Positions 1-6,871 of a stretch of DNA of 14,326 nt are shown here, piece by piece. The DNA is from a bacterium (lineage in GTDB: Bacteria > Armatimonadota > Fimbriimonadia > Fimbriimonadales > GBS-DC): contig JARJMV020000041.1 of the NCBI GenBank assembly GCA_029335935.2, forward strand, positions 1-14,326, given 5' to 3'. Numbering within the stretch: position 1 is the first letter of the stretch; the number at the start of each line of letters is the position of its first letter. A program made the translations under genes and the position numbers. The notes under the pieces were generated by a model that was given only the letters and a program-made list of their open reading frames with translations, was not told the origin of the DNA and made no database searches.

Positions 1-252
1 CGCGCCCATCTGATACAGCCCCACCTCCAGCGTGACTCGCGTGCGTAGCGACGGCTTCTCGAAAATCAGCGCGAGGGCAGTGGGGGACGCAAAGCGGAAC
101 AGTTCCTGACCGCTGTGTGTGGCGCGTTTCATCGCGTGCGCGAGCGATAGCGCCACACGCGCCGTCTCTAAGTTCAAATCGGCTATCGACAGGTAGTGTC
201 GCGGCGGGTTCGAACCGCGCCAGTGCTTAAGGGCTTGCTCATAAGTTGTCAT
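1..252 (-). CDS. argF: Ornithine carbamoyltransferase, N-terminal part (cut by window edge)
   Basis: Reverse translation from the ATG at 252 gives 84 uninterrupted residues running off the left edge. They begin MTTYEQALKHW and contain LSIADL, then FEKPSLRTRVTLEVG at about residues 67-81. The S-x-R-T-R element after FEK is the carbamoyl-phosphate binding loop of the carbamoyltransferase family, and the FEKPS context fits ornithine rather than aspartate carbamoyltransferase. The enzyme makes citrulline from ornithine and carbamoyl phosphate in cytosolic arginine synthesis. A GAGGAG Shine-Dalgarno (259-264) lies 6 nt before the ATG and fixes the start. The C-terminal ornithine-binding half is outside the window, so substrate assignment rests on the N-terminal motif only. 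The gene is divergent from the hydrolase at 448 and has a long structured leader. Confidence 0.9.
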   Translation of the reverse strand, partial: MTTYEQALKHWRGSNPPRHYLSIADLNLETARVALSLAHAMKRATHSGQELFRFASPTALALIFEKPSLRTRVTLEVGLYQMGA

Positions 253-258
253 GACAGA

Positions 259-264
259 CTCCTC
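259..264 (-). promoter_or_regulatory. Ribosome binding site of argF
   Basis: GAGGAG on the minus strand, 6 nt upstream of the argF ATG. It lies just downstream (in transcription sense) of the leader hairpin, with about 15 nt between hairpin and Shine-Dalgarno, so folding of the leader could affect ribosome access. Confidence 0.75.
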
Positions 265-279
265 AGATGGTGTAAATGC

Positions 280-331
280 GTTCTCGCTTCGCCTGAACCG
301 ACGGCGGCGTCGTTCCAAGCGAAGCGAGAAC
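280..331 (-). other. Long hairpin in the argF leader
   Basis: A perfect 13-bp inverted repeat: GTTCTCGCTTCGC at 280-292 and GCGAAGCGAGAAC at 319-331. The 26-nt interval holds a second stem, CGACG 299-303 with CGTCG 308-312. GAA (295-297) and TTC (313-315) continue this stem past one bulged base. On the argF transcript this gives one tall stem between the predicted start site and the Shine-Dalgarno. There is no following T-run, so it is not a standard terminator. The role is unknown; it could be a leader regulator, an mRNA stabiliser or a dispersed palindromic repeat. Confidence 0.7.
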
Positions 332-350
332 TCTTAACTAAGCCACTTAG

Positions 351-356
351 ATTGTA
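351..356 (-). promoter_or_regulatory. Predicted -10 box of argF
   Basis: TACAAT on the minus strand, in the context GGTACAATCT, differs from the TATAAT consensus at one base. The same 10-mer precedes hisC. A start site near 344 would give a leader of about 92 nt containing the hairpin at 280-331. No good -35 hexamer is seen at 16-18 bp. Confidence 0.5.
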
Positions 357-447
357 CCTTCTTTCGCCTGCGCGCGTCCTGTCTTGCCCAGCGCAGCGAG
401 ACATCTCAATGACAGGAGTCGCACCATTTGCCCCGAACTATTGCGCT

Positions 448-2226
448 ATGCCTCGCTGGTGTTGGATGGCTCTGCTTGCGCTTGTGTTGTATGGGGTTTT
501 GGCGCGTCCGCTGGGAGAGACGCATCGGCTGCCGATGCGCGACGGCGTGCGCTTGGCGACCGATGTGTACCTGCCTGAGGGCGAGCCGCCGTTCCCCGTA
601 ATCCTGATACGCACGCCCTACGATAAGAACGCGCTGAAGCCTATCGGCGAGGACGGTGCGCGGCGCGGCTACGCTGTTGTCATCCAAGACACGCGCGGGC
701 GGTTCGCCTCTGAAGGCGCGAACCTGCCTTTTGAGGGCGACGGCTGGTGGGAGAACCGCGCGGACGGCGTGGACACGCTCCGCTGGATTGCCAAGCAGTC
801 GTGGTGCAACGGCAAGGTGGGCACTTGGGGCGGCTCCGCGCTCGGCATCAATCAGCTAATGTTGGCGGGTGCAGGCGCACAGCCGCTGACTTGCCAACAC
901 ATCACGGTCGCCGAGCCAAACTTGCACCAGGCGTTGTTCCCAGGCGGCGTGTTCAAGAAATCGCTGGTGGAGGATTGGCTGCGCGCCACGCAGCATGCGC
1001 CCGACGCGCTGTCGCACTGGACGCGCCACGCCTCGTATGACCGATTCTGGCAAGCGCGGGATGTGAGCCGTCGATTCCACCGAGTGAACGCGCCAGCCGT
1101 GCATATCGGGGGGTACTACGACATCTTCGCGCAGGGCACAATTGACGCTTTTATCGGCTACCAGACGCGCGGGGGCAGAGGCGCGCGTGGGGGGCAGAAA
1201 CTGCTGATGGGACCGTGGGCGCACGGCGTGCTGCAGACGCGCGTGGGCGAGCTGCAGTTCCCCAACGCCGACCAGCCGCCATGCACCTTCCACGACCCGT
1301 GGCGCTGGTTCGAGCGGTATCTCAAAGGCGTCGCGAACGGTGTAGACACGGAGCCGACGGTGGTCTACTATGTGATGGGCGCAGTCGGTGAGCCGAACGC
1401 GCCCGGCAACGAATGGCGCACGGCAAACCAGTGGCCGCCACTGCCCACGCGCCCGACGCCACTCTACCTGCACGGCGACCGTGCGCTGCGCTTCAGGAAA
1501 CCCACGAGCGGCGTCCCCCTGCGCTACACCTACGACCCGAACAACCCCGCGCCCACGCGCGGCGGACGCGAACTGAGCATCCCCGCAGGACCGCGCGACC
1601 AGCGACCGATTGAGTCGCGTCCCGATGTGCTGGTGTTCACCAGCGAGCCGTTGCAACAGCCGCTGGAGATTATCGGACAGGTGAAAGCCGTGCTGTATGT
1701 CGCCAGCGACGCGCCCGACACGGACCTCATCGTGCGCTTGTGCGATGTGTACCCCGATGGGCGTTCCTACAACATCGCGGAAGGCGCACTGCGCTTACGC
1801 TACCGCGAATCGCTCCAACGCGAGCGTCCCCTGCAGCCTGGCAAGGTCTATCGTGTGGAGGTAGACTTGTGGACGACGGCGATGGTGTTCAACACAGGGC
1901 ATCGCCTGCGCGTGCATGTGACCTCCAGCAGCTATCCTGCCTACGATCCGAATCCCAACACAGGCGAGCCGCTACGCGCCCACACGCGCGTGCAAACGGC
2001 AACGAACACGCTCTACTGCGACGCGCAGCGGGCGAGTTATGTGCTGCTGCCCCTCACGAACGCGGCGGGGTCATCGGAAACCTTGCACCAACGCCTGCGC
2101 CAGCACGCCCCAGCCGTTCGCCAAAGTGAACACCAGCAACTTGGCAGGCATCGACACCACCACAGGTGGCAACATCATCATCCCCATCGAGAGCAAGATG
2201 CTCGCCACCACCAAGTCGATGATTAA
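448..2226 (+). CDS. Exported CocE/NonD-family serine hydrolase (X-Pro dipeptidyl-peptidase-like)
   Basis: An alpha/beta hydrolase of the CocE/NonD (S15-like) family, expected to cleave esters, amides or Xaa-Pro peptides; the substrate is not predictable. Numbering from the ATG at 448: a signal peptide (MPRWCWMALLALVLYGVLA) is followed by the family opening (LPMRDGVRLATDVYLP, then IRTPYDK). Nucleophile Ser130 lies in GGSALG, Asp225 in GGYYDIFAQG and His259 in GPWAHG. A PepX_C-type beta-sandwich follows, with LYVASDAPDTDLIVRLCDVYPDG and VHVTSSSYPAYDPNP. The upstream ATG at 409 is an alternative start; neither has a good Shine-Dalgarno, and 448 gives the better signal peptide. The family normally ends soon after the VLLPL segment (about 2040-2060). 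Here no stop occurs until 2226, adding about 50 His/Arg/Gln-rich residues that are antisense to fliP. The end is therefore doubtful, the function class firm. Confidence 0.88.
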   Translation: MPRWCWMALLALVLYGVLARPLGETHRLPMRDGVRLATDVYLPEGEPPFPVILIRTPYDKNALKPIGEDGARRGYAVVIQDTRGRFASEGANLPFEGDGWWENRADGVDTLRWIAKQSWCNGKVGTWGGSALGINQLMLAGAGAQPLTCQHITVAEPNLHQALFPGGVFKKSLVEDWLRATQHAPDALSHWTRHASYDRFWQARDVSRRFHRVNAPAVHIGGYYDIFAQGTIDAFIGYQTRGGRGARGGQKLLMGPWAHGVLQTRVGELQFPNADQPPCTFHDPWRWFERYLKGVANGVDTEPTVVYYVMGAVGEPNAPGNEWRTANQWPPLPTRPTPLYLHGDRALRFRKPTSGVPLRYTYDPNNPAPTRGGRELSIPAGPRDQRPIESRPDVLVFTSEPLQQPLEIIGQVKAVLYVASDAPDTDLIVRLCDVYPDGRSYNIAEGALRLRYRESLQRERPLQPGKVYRVEVDLWTTAMVFNTGHRLRVHVTSSSYPAYDPNPNTGEPLRAHTRVQTATNTLYCDAQRASYVLLPLTNAAGSSETLHQRLRQHAPAVRQSEHQQLGRHRHHHRWQHHHPHREQDARHHQVDD

Positions 2227-2814
2227 AAACGGGATATAGATATAAAACCCGATGAGGAAAGCCGTTTTGAGTTCGCTGAGCATGAAAGCGGGGATGAGCG
2301 TGGTGAGGGGTAGCTCGTCGGCGGTGCGCGGCGGGGGCTGCTTACTCAGGCGAATAAAGAGATTCAGGTCTTCTGTGTAGGTTTGGCGTAGCATGAAAGC
2401 GCGGATGGGTTTCTCGGCGCGCTCGAACGCCTGCATCATCGTGATTTCCTGCTGCATATAGTGCTGGAGGGCGGTTCGGTTCATTTCGTCTAAGGTGGGC
2501 GCCATCACATAGAAGGTCAAAAACAGGCTCAAGCCGATGATAACAGGCGTTGGCGGGATGTTGGGCGCGCCGAGCGCACTCTTGAGGAACGATAGCACGA
2601 TCACGATGCGCGTGAAGGCGGTCATCATCAGCAGGATCGACGGCGCGACGGAGAGCAGGGTCAGCAGCGCGAGGATTTGGAGCGAGGTGGAGACCTCTTG
2701 GGGGTTGCGCGCCGCGCCGACTTCCACGCTCACACGCGGGATGGGCACGGTCTCTTGGGCAAGCGCGAGGCAGGGCAGGAGTATCAGCGCCAGTAGCGTC
2801 AGTCGCGTGGTCAT
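2071..2814 (-). CDS. fliP: Flagellar biosynthesis protein FliP
   Basis: FliP is a core subunit of the FliPQR export gate of the flagellar type III secretion apparatus in the inner membrane. The 247 residues show a cleavable-looking signal sequence (about 1-20), a membrane segment at about 45-68 leading into TAFTRIVIVLSFL, and a second at about 90-105. The FliP family signature IPAFMLSELKTAF (about 174-186) and two closing membrane segments (about 187-210 and 213-233) follow. The C-terminus LANGWGVLAQALVQGF is where family members normally stop, so this gene is complete. Its ATG overlaps the fliO stop (ATGA), with GGAGG 6 nt upstream inside fliO, implying translational coupling. In most flagellar operons fliQ, fliR and flhB come next; here the next gene converges and its frame overlaps the last 156 bp of fliP. 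Confidence 0.96.
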   Translation of the reverse strand: MTTRLTLLALILLPCLALAQETVPIPRVSVEVGAARNPQEVSTSLQILALLTLLSVAPSILLMMTAFTRIVIVLSFLKSALGAPNIPPTPVIIGLSLFLTFYVMAPTLDEMNRTALQHYMQQEITMMQAFERAEKPIRAFMLRQTYTEDLNLFIRLSKQPPPRTADELPLTTLIPAFMLSELKTAFLIGFYIYIPFLIIDLVVASILLSMGMMMLPPVVVSMPAKLLVFTLANGWGVLAQALVQGFR

Positions 2815-3422
2815 GGTTCGCCTCCGATTAGGCTTTGCAGGCGTGCGCGGGTCTGCTGCAGGCGGGTCTGCACCTGCGCCGCTGCTTCAGCTTGGAGGTC
2901 GGTTGGGGGCGTGGTCGGCTGCGCACGGCGCAGCGCCTGCTCGAATGGGCTGGGCGACGCTTGCAACGGTTCGGGTTTGGGCAAGGTATCGGTCAGGTCA
3001 GCGATGAGTTGCATGCCCTGTGCGCTCGCGCCAATCAGTAGTAGTCGGTCGCGCGCCTTGACCAGCATCAGGCTACCGCCGAGCGCGCTACGCGTCTCGA
3101 TAATCTTGATTTGTCCGTCGAGGGGCGAGCCGTCGCCTGTTCTGCCAGCCCAGCGGAGCAGTTTGGGCAGCCCCCATCGCAATCCTGCCGCCACGATGAG
3201 GAGCGCGACGCCCAGCTGCGCCCATCCCAGCGAGGGCGTCTCGGGCGTACCGAGGCGCTGGGTCGGCGCGCCCGTCCGCGTGCCGTAGGCGCCCGGCTCC
3301 AGCGGCGCAGTCGCCTCTTGCTGACTCCACGCCGTCAGAATTACCAGCGTTAAGGCGAGCGCGATGCCTGCGCGTTGCATCCAGGCGTAGGTTGCGCTCA
3401 GCGTTGCCTGTTGTGTTCGCAT
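2811..3422 (-). CDS. fliO: Flagellar biosynthesis protein FliO
   Basis: FliO helps assemble the FliP ring of the export gate. It is poorly conserved, so the call rests on position between fliN and fliP plus the domain pattern. There is a hydrophobic N-terminus (about 16-32) that may be a signal peptide and a membrane segment (about 66-85, LGWAQLGVALLIVAAGL). A small cytoplasmic beta domain follows, with IKIIETRSALGGSLMLVKARDRLLLIGAS, the typical FliO/MopB signature. The C-terminal tail is Gln/Ala-rich and probably helical. I chose the ATG at 3422 (203 aa) because GGAG at 3429-3432 lies 6 nt before it. The ATG at 3434 has no Shine-Dalgarno and would add only four residues. The stop overlaps the fliP start by 4 bp. 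Confidence 0.85.
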   Translation of the reverse strand: MRTQQATLSATYAWMQRAGIALALTLVILTAWSQQEATAPLEPGAYGTRTGAPTQRLGTPETPSLGWAQLGVALLIVAAGLRWGLPKLLRWAGRTGDGSPLDGQIKIIETRSALGGSLMLVKARDRLLLIGASAQGMQLIADLTDTLPKPEPLQASPSPFEQALRRAQPTTPPTDLQAEAAAQVQTRLQQTRARLQSLIGGEP

Positions 3423-3428
3423 CGCCGT

Positions 3429-3432
3429 CTCC
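3429..3432 (-). promoter_or_regulatory. Ribosome binding site deciding the fliO start
   Basis: GGAG on the minus strand, 6 nt before the ATG at 3422. It lies between the two candidate ATGs and so favours the inner one. Confidence 0.5.
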
Positions 3433-3443
3433 ATAAGAGGGTG

Positions 3444-4397
3444 CTATGCGCCCAACCGCTGCACGCGCTCGGTGGGCGAGAGGATTTCCGTGATACGCAC
3501 GGCGAAGTTATCTTCCACCACGACCACCTCGCCGCGTGCGATGAGCCTGCCGTTCACCAGCACCTCCACTGGCTCGCCTGCCGCCTTTTGCAACTCCACG
3601 ATGGAGCCAGTGCCCACCTCCAGCAGTTCGCGCACCAGCATTGTCACGCGCCCCAGCTCCACCGAAATCTCCAAAGGGATGTCCAGCAGCAGGTCGATGT
3701 TGCGTTCGGGCGCGTCGTCGGCGTCGGCGAAGGGGTTGAACCCGACGGGCGCAGCGGGCGTCGGCGTGGAGAGCGCAGATTCCACCTCCATCGTCAGCGA
3801 GGCGAGCGGGTCGGCTTCCAAAGGTTTCATCCCCAGCAGCGTGCGCGCCAAGTTCTCAGTGAGCAGCCATGTGAGATTGAACGGCGCACGATCGGGGATT
3901 TGCACCGTAAAGCGCGTGGTGACCACCTCGTCCACCGTGAGAAAGTTCGGCGGGAAGGTCACAGGCTCGAGGTGCGCGCTAATCTGCTCTGGGGTGAAGC
4001 TCTTGCCGCTGATGTTGCCGAACGCGACGGCTAAGCCTTGCATCAGGTGTCTGCCGAACTCCTGCACGGCAGCAAGCACGGCGTCGTCGAGGCTTTCGGG
4101 CGCGCTGCCCAGGATGGCTTCCAGCAACGCTTTTTGGGTTTCCAACCGCTCGCTGGGTTGCTCTCCCACGATGAACAGGCACGGCGCGTCGCTCTGCTCG
4201 GCGAACTGCGCTTGGATGTGTAGCACAGGGTCTGCTGTCAGCCCTGTCAGCTCGCCGATTGGGACGGCGCTGCTGGTGGGAGTCGGGATTTCTACCAGCG
4301 TGTTGCTCTGCTCGGACAGGTGTAGCGCGACGCTTTGCCACACCTGCGGCTGTTTCGACACGAACTGCGTCAGAAGTTCTACCGAGACTTCGCTCAC
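3444..4397 (-). CDS. fliN: Flagellar motor switch protein FliN/FliY-type, with CheC-like N-terminal region
   Basis: A C-ring protein that, with FliM, carries the rotor switch and binds export cargo chaperones. The last 86 residues (about 232-317) are a typical FliN/SpoA domain: RNIDLLLDIPLEISVELGRV, VRELLEVGTGSIVEL, then EPVEVLVNGRLIARGEVVVVEDNFAVRITEI. At 317 aa it is far longer than enteric FliN (about 140) and is built like FliY. The N-terminal 200 residues resemble a CheC-like fold, with LDDAVLAAVQEFGRHL at about 103-118. The CheC/FliY phosphatase motif E-x-x-N appears here as E113-F-G-R116, so dephosphorylation of CheY-P looks unlikely. An acidic linker (about 218-231) joins the halves. 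The start is GTG, with GGAGG 8 nt upstream. The fliM stop lies inside that interval, leaving a 3-nt gap to fliM. Confidence 0.93.
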   Translation of the reverse strand: MSEVSVELLTQFVSKQPQVWQSVALHLSEQSNTLVEIPTPTSSAVPIGELTGLTADPVLHIQAQFAEQSDAPCLFIVGEQPSERLETQKALLEAILGSAPESLDDAVLAAVQEFGRHLMQGLAVAFGNISGKSFTPEQISAHLEPVTFPPNFLTVDEVVTTRFTVQIPDRAPFNLTWLLTENLARTLLGMKPLEADPLASLTMEVESALSTPTPAAPVGFNPFADADDAPERNIDLLLDIPLEISVELGRVTMLVRELLEVGTGSIVELQKAAGEPVEVLVNGRLIARGEVVVVEDNFAVRITEILSPTERVQRLGA

Positions 4398-4400
4398 GAG

Positions 4401-5408
4401 TTAGTCCTCCGTAATCACATCTGTAATAGCGACGACGAGTTTCCGATTGCGCACGGCGGGTTTGCCTCGAAACTTCACGCGGTTCTCCACTAAGACATCG
4501 ATTTTGCCGTTGTAGGGCGTGTTGAGCAAGATGGTGTCGCCGACTTTGAGTTGGAGCAGCTCGCTTAGGCGCATCTGCGTTTTGCCCAATCGGGCGTGGC
4601 AAGTGAGCGCGGTGCGGTGGAGGTGCTGGGTGAGGGCGCGTCGCAGGATGGGCGTGGTGCGCTTGCCTGCGCTGGAGACCCAGTTCTGCGAGCTGAGTCG
4701 CGGGGTGATGGGTTTGATGACCATGTGGGGCACGCACATGCTCATCGCGTCGCGCCGCTCGCCGATACGCGCCTCCATCAGCACGGTAATCACGATGTCG
4801 CTCGGCGGGGCAATCTGCACGAACTGCGCGCTGGTCTCCAGAGTTTCAATCTTTGGGTCTACTTGCAGGATGCTCTCCCATGCGCTGCGGTACGCCATCA
4901 GCATCCGTTCGCCCAGCGCCAGCACCAACGGCTTCTCGATTTCGGTGAACGCGGCGCGTTCAATCGGTTTGCCCACGCCGCCCAACAGCCGATCCAGCAT
5001 TGTGAAGACCAGCGAGTATTCCATCTCCAGCACTGCCTCGCCCGAAAGCGGCGGCGCACTGAACACGATGAACGCCGACTGCTTCAGCGAGCGCAGGTAG
5101 TCTTCGTAGGGAATCTGCTCCAGCGAGACGAGCTCGATGTGGATGGGCACGCGCAGGTAGGTGGCGAGGTTGGTGGAGCAGAGCCGTGCAAAGGTCTCGA
5201 ACACCATCTGCAAGGTGCGCAGCTGGTCGCGCGAGAACTTGTCGGGTCGGCGGAAGTCGTACACTTCGTAGGCGATGGTCTTTTTGGCGGCGCGTCCACC
5301 CCCGACAGGCATGGCGACAGGCGCGCCCAAGTCGCCGCCTGCGCTCTCCTCCGCCGTGAGCGACGCCAGCAACGCCTCGATCTCCGCCTGTGAGAGGATT
5401 TCGCTCAT
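4401..5408 (-). CDS. fliM: Flagellar motor switch protein FliM
   Basis: FliM forms the middle of the cytoplasmic C-ring and receives phosphorylated CheY. At 335 aa it has the normal length and layout. The N-terminal CheY-P binding peptide is SQAEIEALLASL (about 6-17), followed by a Gly/Ala linker. The middle CheC-like domain starts at YDFRRPDKFSRDQLRTL and contains YLRVPIHIELVSLEQIPYEDY and MEYSLVFTMLDRLLGG. A C-terminal FliN/SpoA domain runs from about 258 to 331 (LSELLQLKVGDTILLNTPYNGKIDVLVENRVKFRGKPAVRNRKLVVAI). GGGAGG lies 8 nt before the ATG. It is the first gene of fliM-N-O-P, with a sigma-28-like promoter 33 bp upstream. Confidence 0.97.
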   Translation of the reverse strand: MSEILSQAEIEALLASLTAEESAGGDLGAPVAMPVGGGRAAKKTIAYEVYDFRRPDKFSRDQLRTLQMVFETFARLCSTNLATYLRVPIHIELVSLEQIPYEDYLRSLKQSAFIVFSAPPLSGEAVLEMEYSLVFTMLDRLLGGVGKPIERAAFTEIEKPLVLALGERMLMAYRSAWESILQVDPKIETLETSAQFVQIAPPSDIVITVLMEARIGERRDAMSMCVPHMVIKPITPRLSSQNWVSSAGKRTTPILRRALTQHLHRTALTCHARLGKTQMRLSELLQLKVGDTILLNTPYNGKIDVLVENRVKFRGKPAVRNRKLVVAITDVITED

Positions 5409-5441
5409 CCGATTCGCCTCCCGCGCCGTATCACAGGCGAA

Positions 5442-5469
5442 TTATCGGCGTGCGCGGTACAAAACTTGA
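5442..5469 (-). promoter_or_regulatory. Sigma-28 (FliA/SigD)-type promoter for fliM-fliN-fliO-fliP
   Basis: On the minus strand a perfect GCCGATAA (5442-5449) is preceded by TCAAGTTT (5462-5469), 7 of 8 to TAAAGTTT, with a 12-nt spacer. The Salmonella FliA consensus is TAAAGTTT-N11-GCCGATAA and the Bacillus SigD spacing is similar and slightly flexible. A start near 5435 would leave a leader of about 27 nt ending in the fliM Shine-Dalgarno. The match, orientation and location all agree. Use of sigma-28 for switch genes is unusual, since these are commonly earlier in the hierarchy. Confidence 0.75.
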
Positions 5470-5558
5470 GTTCAAATGCGTCTCAACATTCCGTGAGCGC
5501 GCTACCACTCCGAGCGCAGGCGCGTGGGTCAGAGTGCGTAAACCCCACCGAAGATTTC

Positions 5559-5577
5559 TCAAGCGCTCTCCGCTTGA
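5559..5577 (+). repeat. Short perfect inverted repeat upstream of the FHA genes
   Basis: TCAAGCG (5559-5565), loop CTCTC, CGCTTGA (5571-5577): 7-bp perfect arms with a 5-nt loop, 58 bp before the first FHA start. It could be an operator or a leader hairpin. It is not followed by a T-run. Confidence 0.4.
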
Positions 5578-5635
5578 TACTACCTGGCCCGTCTCGCGGC
5601 AGGAACTTCACGCGCCGATGAGAATCTAAGCGGTT

Positions 5636-6868
5636 ATGCGAGCGTTTCTACTGGGCACTGTGCTGGTCGGGATGATTGCGCTGAGCGCGGCGCAGCCGAC
5701 CCAACCAACGGACGCGCCGACCTCTGAACCTACCGCGAAACCCCGCCAAATCACGCTTGCCTCCACGCAGGAGGGCGAACGCTGGTGGTGGATGGAAGAC
5801 GCCAAAAGCAACCCGCTCAGCGCCCCACGAAAGACTAACGACGCCAGCTGGAGCATCGAGGTTCCTGCCAACGCCCAGACACTGTGGGTGTACGAGTCCC
5901 AAACGGGCAACCTCGCACGGCTCAAAACCGCCGAACTGAAGGAGAAGAACGAACTGACGCGCGAGGCGTGGACGCATGTCGCTCGCGTTCAAGTGAACCT
6001 GAGAGCGCAGGCGAAACCCGTCGCCAGCGCGATAGTAACGCTCAAAGACTCGACGGGCGCGGAACGCAAGCGCGTGCTGGAGCCGTCAGCCGAGGGGATT
6101 GTGGTGTTCGAGCGCGTGCCGCTGGGCAAGGTGGAAATCGTCGCGCAGTACGGCGACGACGGTAAGGCGACGCAGGAGACAACGCTGAAGGTAGAACGGG
6201 AGCTGCGCGTGCCTGTAATTGAGTTGTCGCTCAGTGGAACGGTGGCGACGCTGGAGCCGAAAGCGGAGACCGACGCCGTCGCCAAGCCCTCTGAAGAGAC
6301 GCCTGCTGGCAGTCGCATCGGCGCAATCGTGATGTTTGTGATTGCGTTGGCGCTGGCGATTGGCGTGATAGTGTTCCTTGTGCGCTTAGCGGTGCAGAAG
6401 CCGCAACAGGTCGGCGCGGCGATGGGCAAACTGGGTGTGGAGCTGCCCCAAGCGGCGTCGGGCGTCGGCAGCGCAACTGCCACGCCTGAACCCCAACAGC
6501 CCGATCTGCCGCCGCTGGACACCGCCGGCGTGCCCCCCACAGCGACCGCCGCGCCTACCATGATTGTCTCAGTGGGACCCGCAACGCGGCTCGTCGCCAC
6601 ACAAGGACCCTACGCAGGGCAGACCTTCGCCCTCGACGCCGAGCTGATGACCATCGGGCGCGAGGCGGTTCACCCCCTCGCGCTGGTGAACGATATGGGC
6701 GTCAGTCGCACTCACGCGCAGATAGTCAAGCAGGGCGAAGCGACGCTCGTTGAGGATTTGGGCAGCACGAACGGAACCTATGTGAACGGCGCACGCATCA
6801 GCGCGCCCACGCCCATTAAGCCCGGCGACACGCTGCAGCTCGGCGCAAGCCTGTTCCGTGTGGAATGA
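5636..6868 (+). CDS. Membrane protein with extracytoplasmic beta domain and cytoplasmic FHA domain
   Basis: The 410 residues begin with a signal peptide (MRAFLLGTVLVGMIALSAA). An extracytoplasmic region (about 20-225) contains a CarboxypepD_reg/Ig-like segment (VNLRAQAKPVASAIVTLKD, VPLGKVEIVAQYGDDG). One membrane segment lies at about 228-251, then a Pro/Ala/Thr-rich linker. The C-terminal FHA domain (about 318-410) has the core residues Gly341-Arg342, Ser357-Arg358-x-His360 and Asn379-Gly380, so it should bind phosphothreonine peptides. The topology places the FHA in the cytoplasm, linking an outside domain to Ser/Thr-kinase signalling. The next gene starts 3 nt after its stop and also carries FHA domains, implying an operon and a joint complex. 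No strong Shine-Dalgarno supports this start, but the signal peptide does. The specific role is unknown. Confidence 0.85.
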   Translation: MRAFLLGTVLVGMIALSAAQPTQPTDAPTSEPTAKPRQITLASTQEGERWWWMEDAKSNPLSAPRKTNDASWSIEVPANAQTLWVYESQTGNLARLKTAELKEKNELTREAWTHVARVQVNLRAQAKPVASAIVTLKDSTGAERKRVLEPSAEGIVVFERVPLGKVEIVAQYGDDGKATQETTLKVERELRVPVIELSLSGTVATLEPKAETDAVAKPSEETPAGSRIGAIVMFVIALALAIGVIVFLVRLAVQKPQQVGAAMGKLGVELPQAASGVGSATATPEPQQPDLPPLDTAGVPPTATAAPTMIVSVGPATRLVATQGPYAGQTFALDAELMTIGREAVHPLALVNDMGVSRTHAQIVKQGEATLVEDLGSTNGTYVNGARISAPTPIKPGDTLQLGASLFRVE

Positions 6869-6871
6869 GCG

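Larger units (their letters stand above)
5409..5635. other. Divergent spacer between fliM and the first FHA gene
   Basis: 227 bp without a convincing gene. It holds the fliM Shine-Dalgarno and sigma-28-type promoter at the left and the inverted repeat at 5559-5577. For the plus-strand FHA gene only a poor -10 candidate (GATACT, 5575-5580, overlapping the inverted repeat) is seen, and there is no clear Shine-Dalgarno before 5636. Confidence 0.6.

Noticed and set aside
856..1656. 266-codon minus-strand open frame opposite the hydrolase
   Set aside because: Arg/Val/Ala-rich shadow. The plus strand carries the full catalytic triad and family motifs here.
3472..4404. 310-codon plus-strand open frame opposite fliN
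   Set aside because: Ser/Thr/Arg-rich low-complexity translation with no recognisable motif, wholly antisense to a confident gene. Such frames are common at this G+C content.
5458..5463. GGTACAAA on the plus strand as promoter of the FHA genes
   Set aside because: It resembles the argF/hisC -10 core but lacks a -35, lies 173 bp before the start codon, and overlaps the fliM promoter -35.
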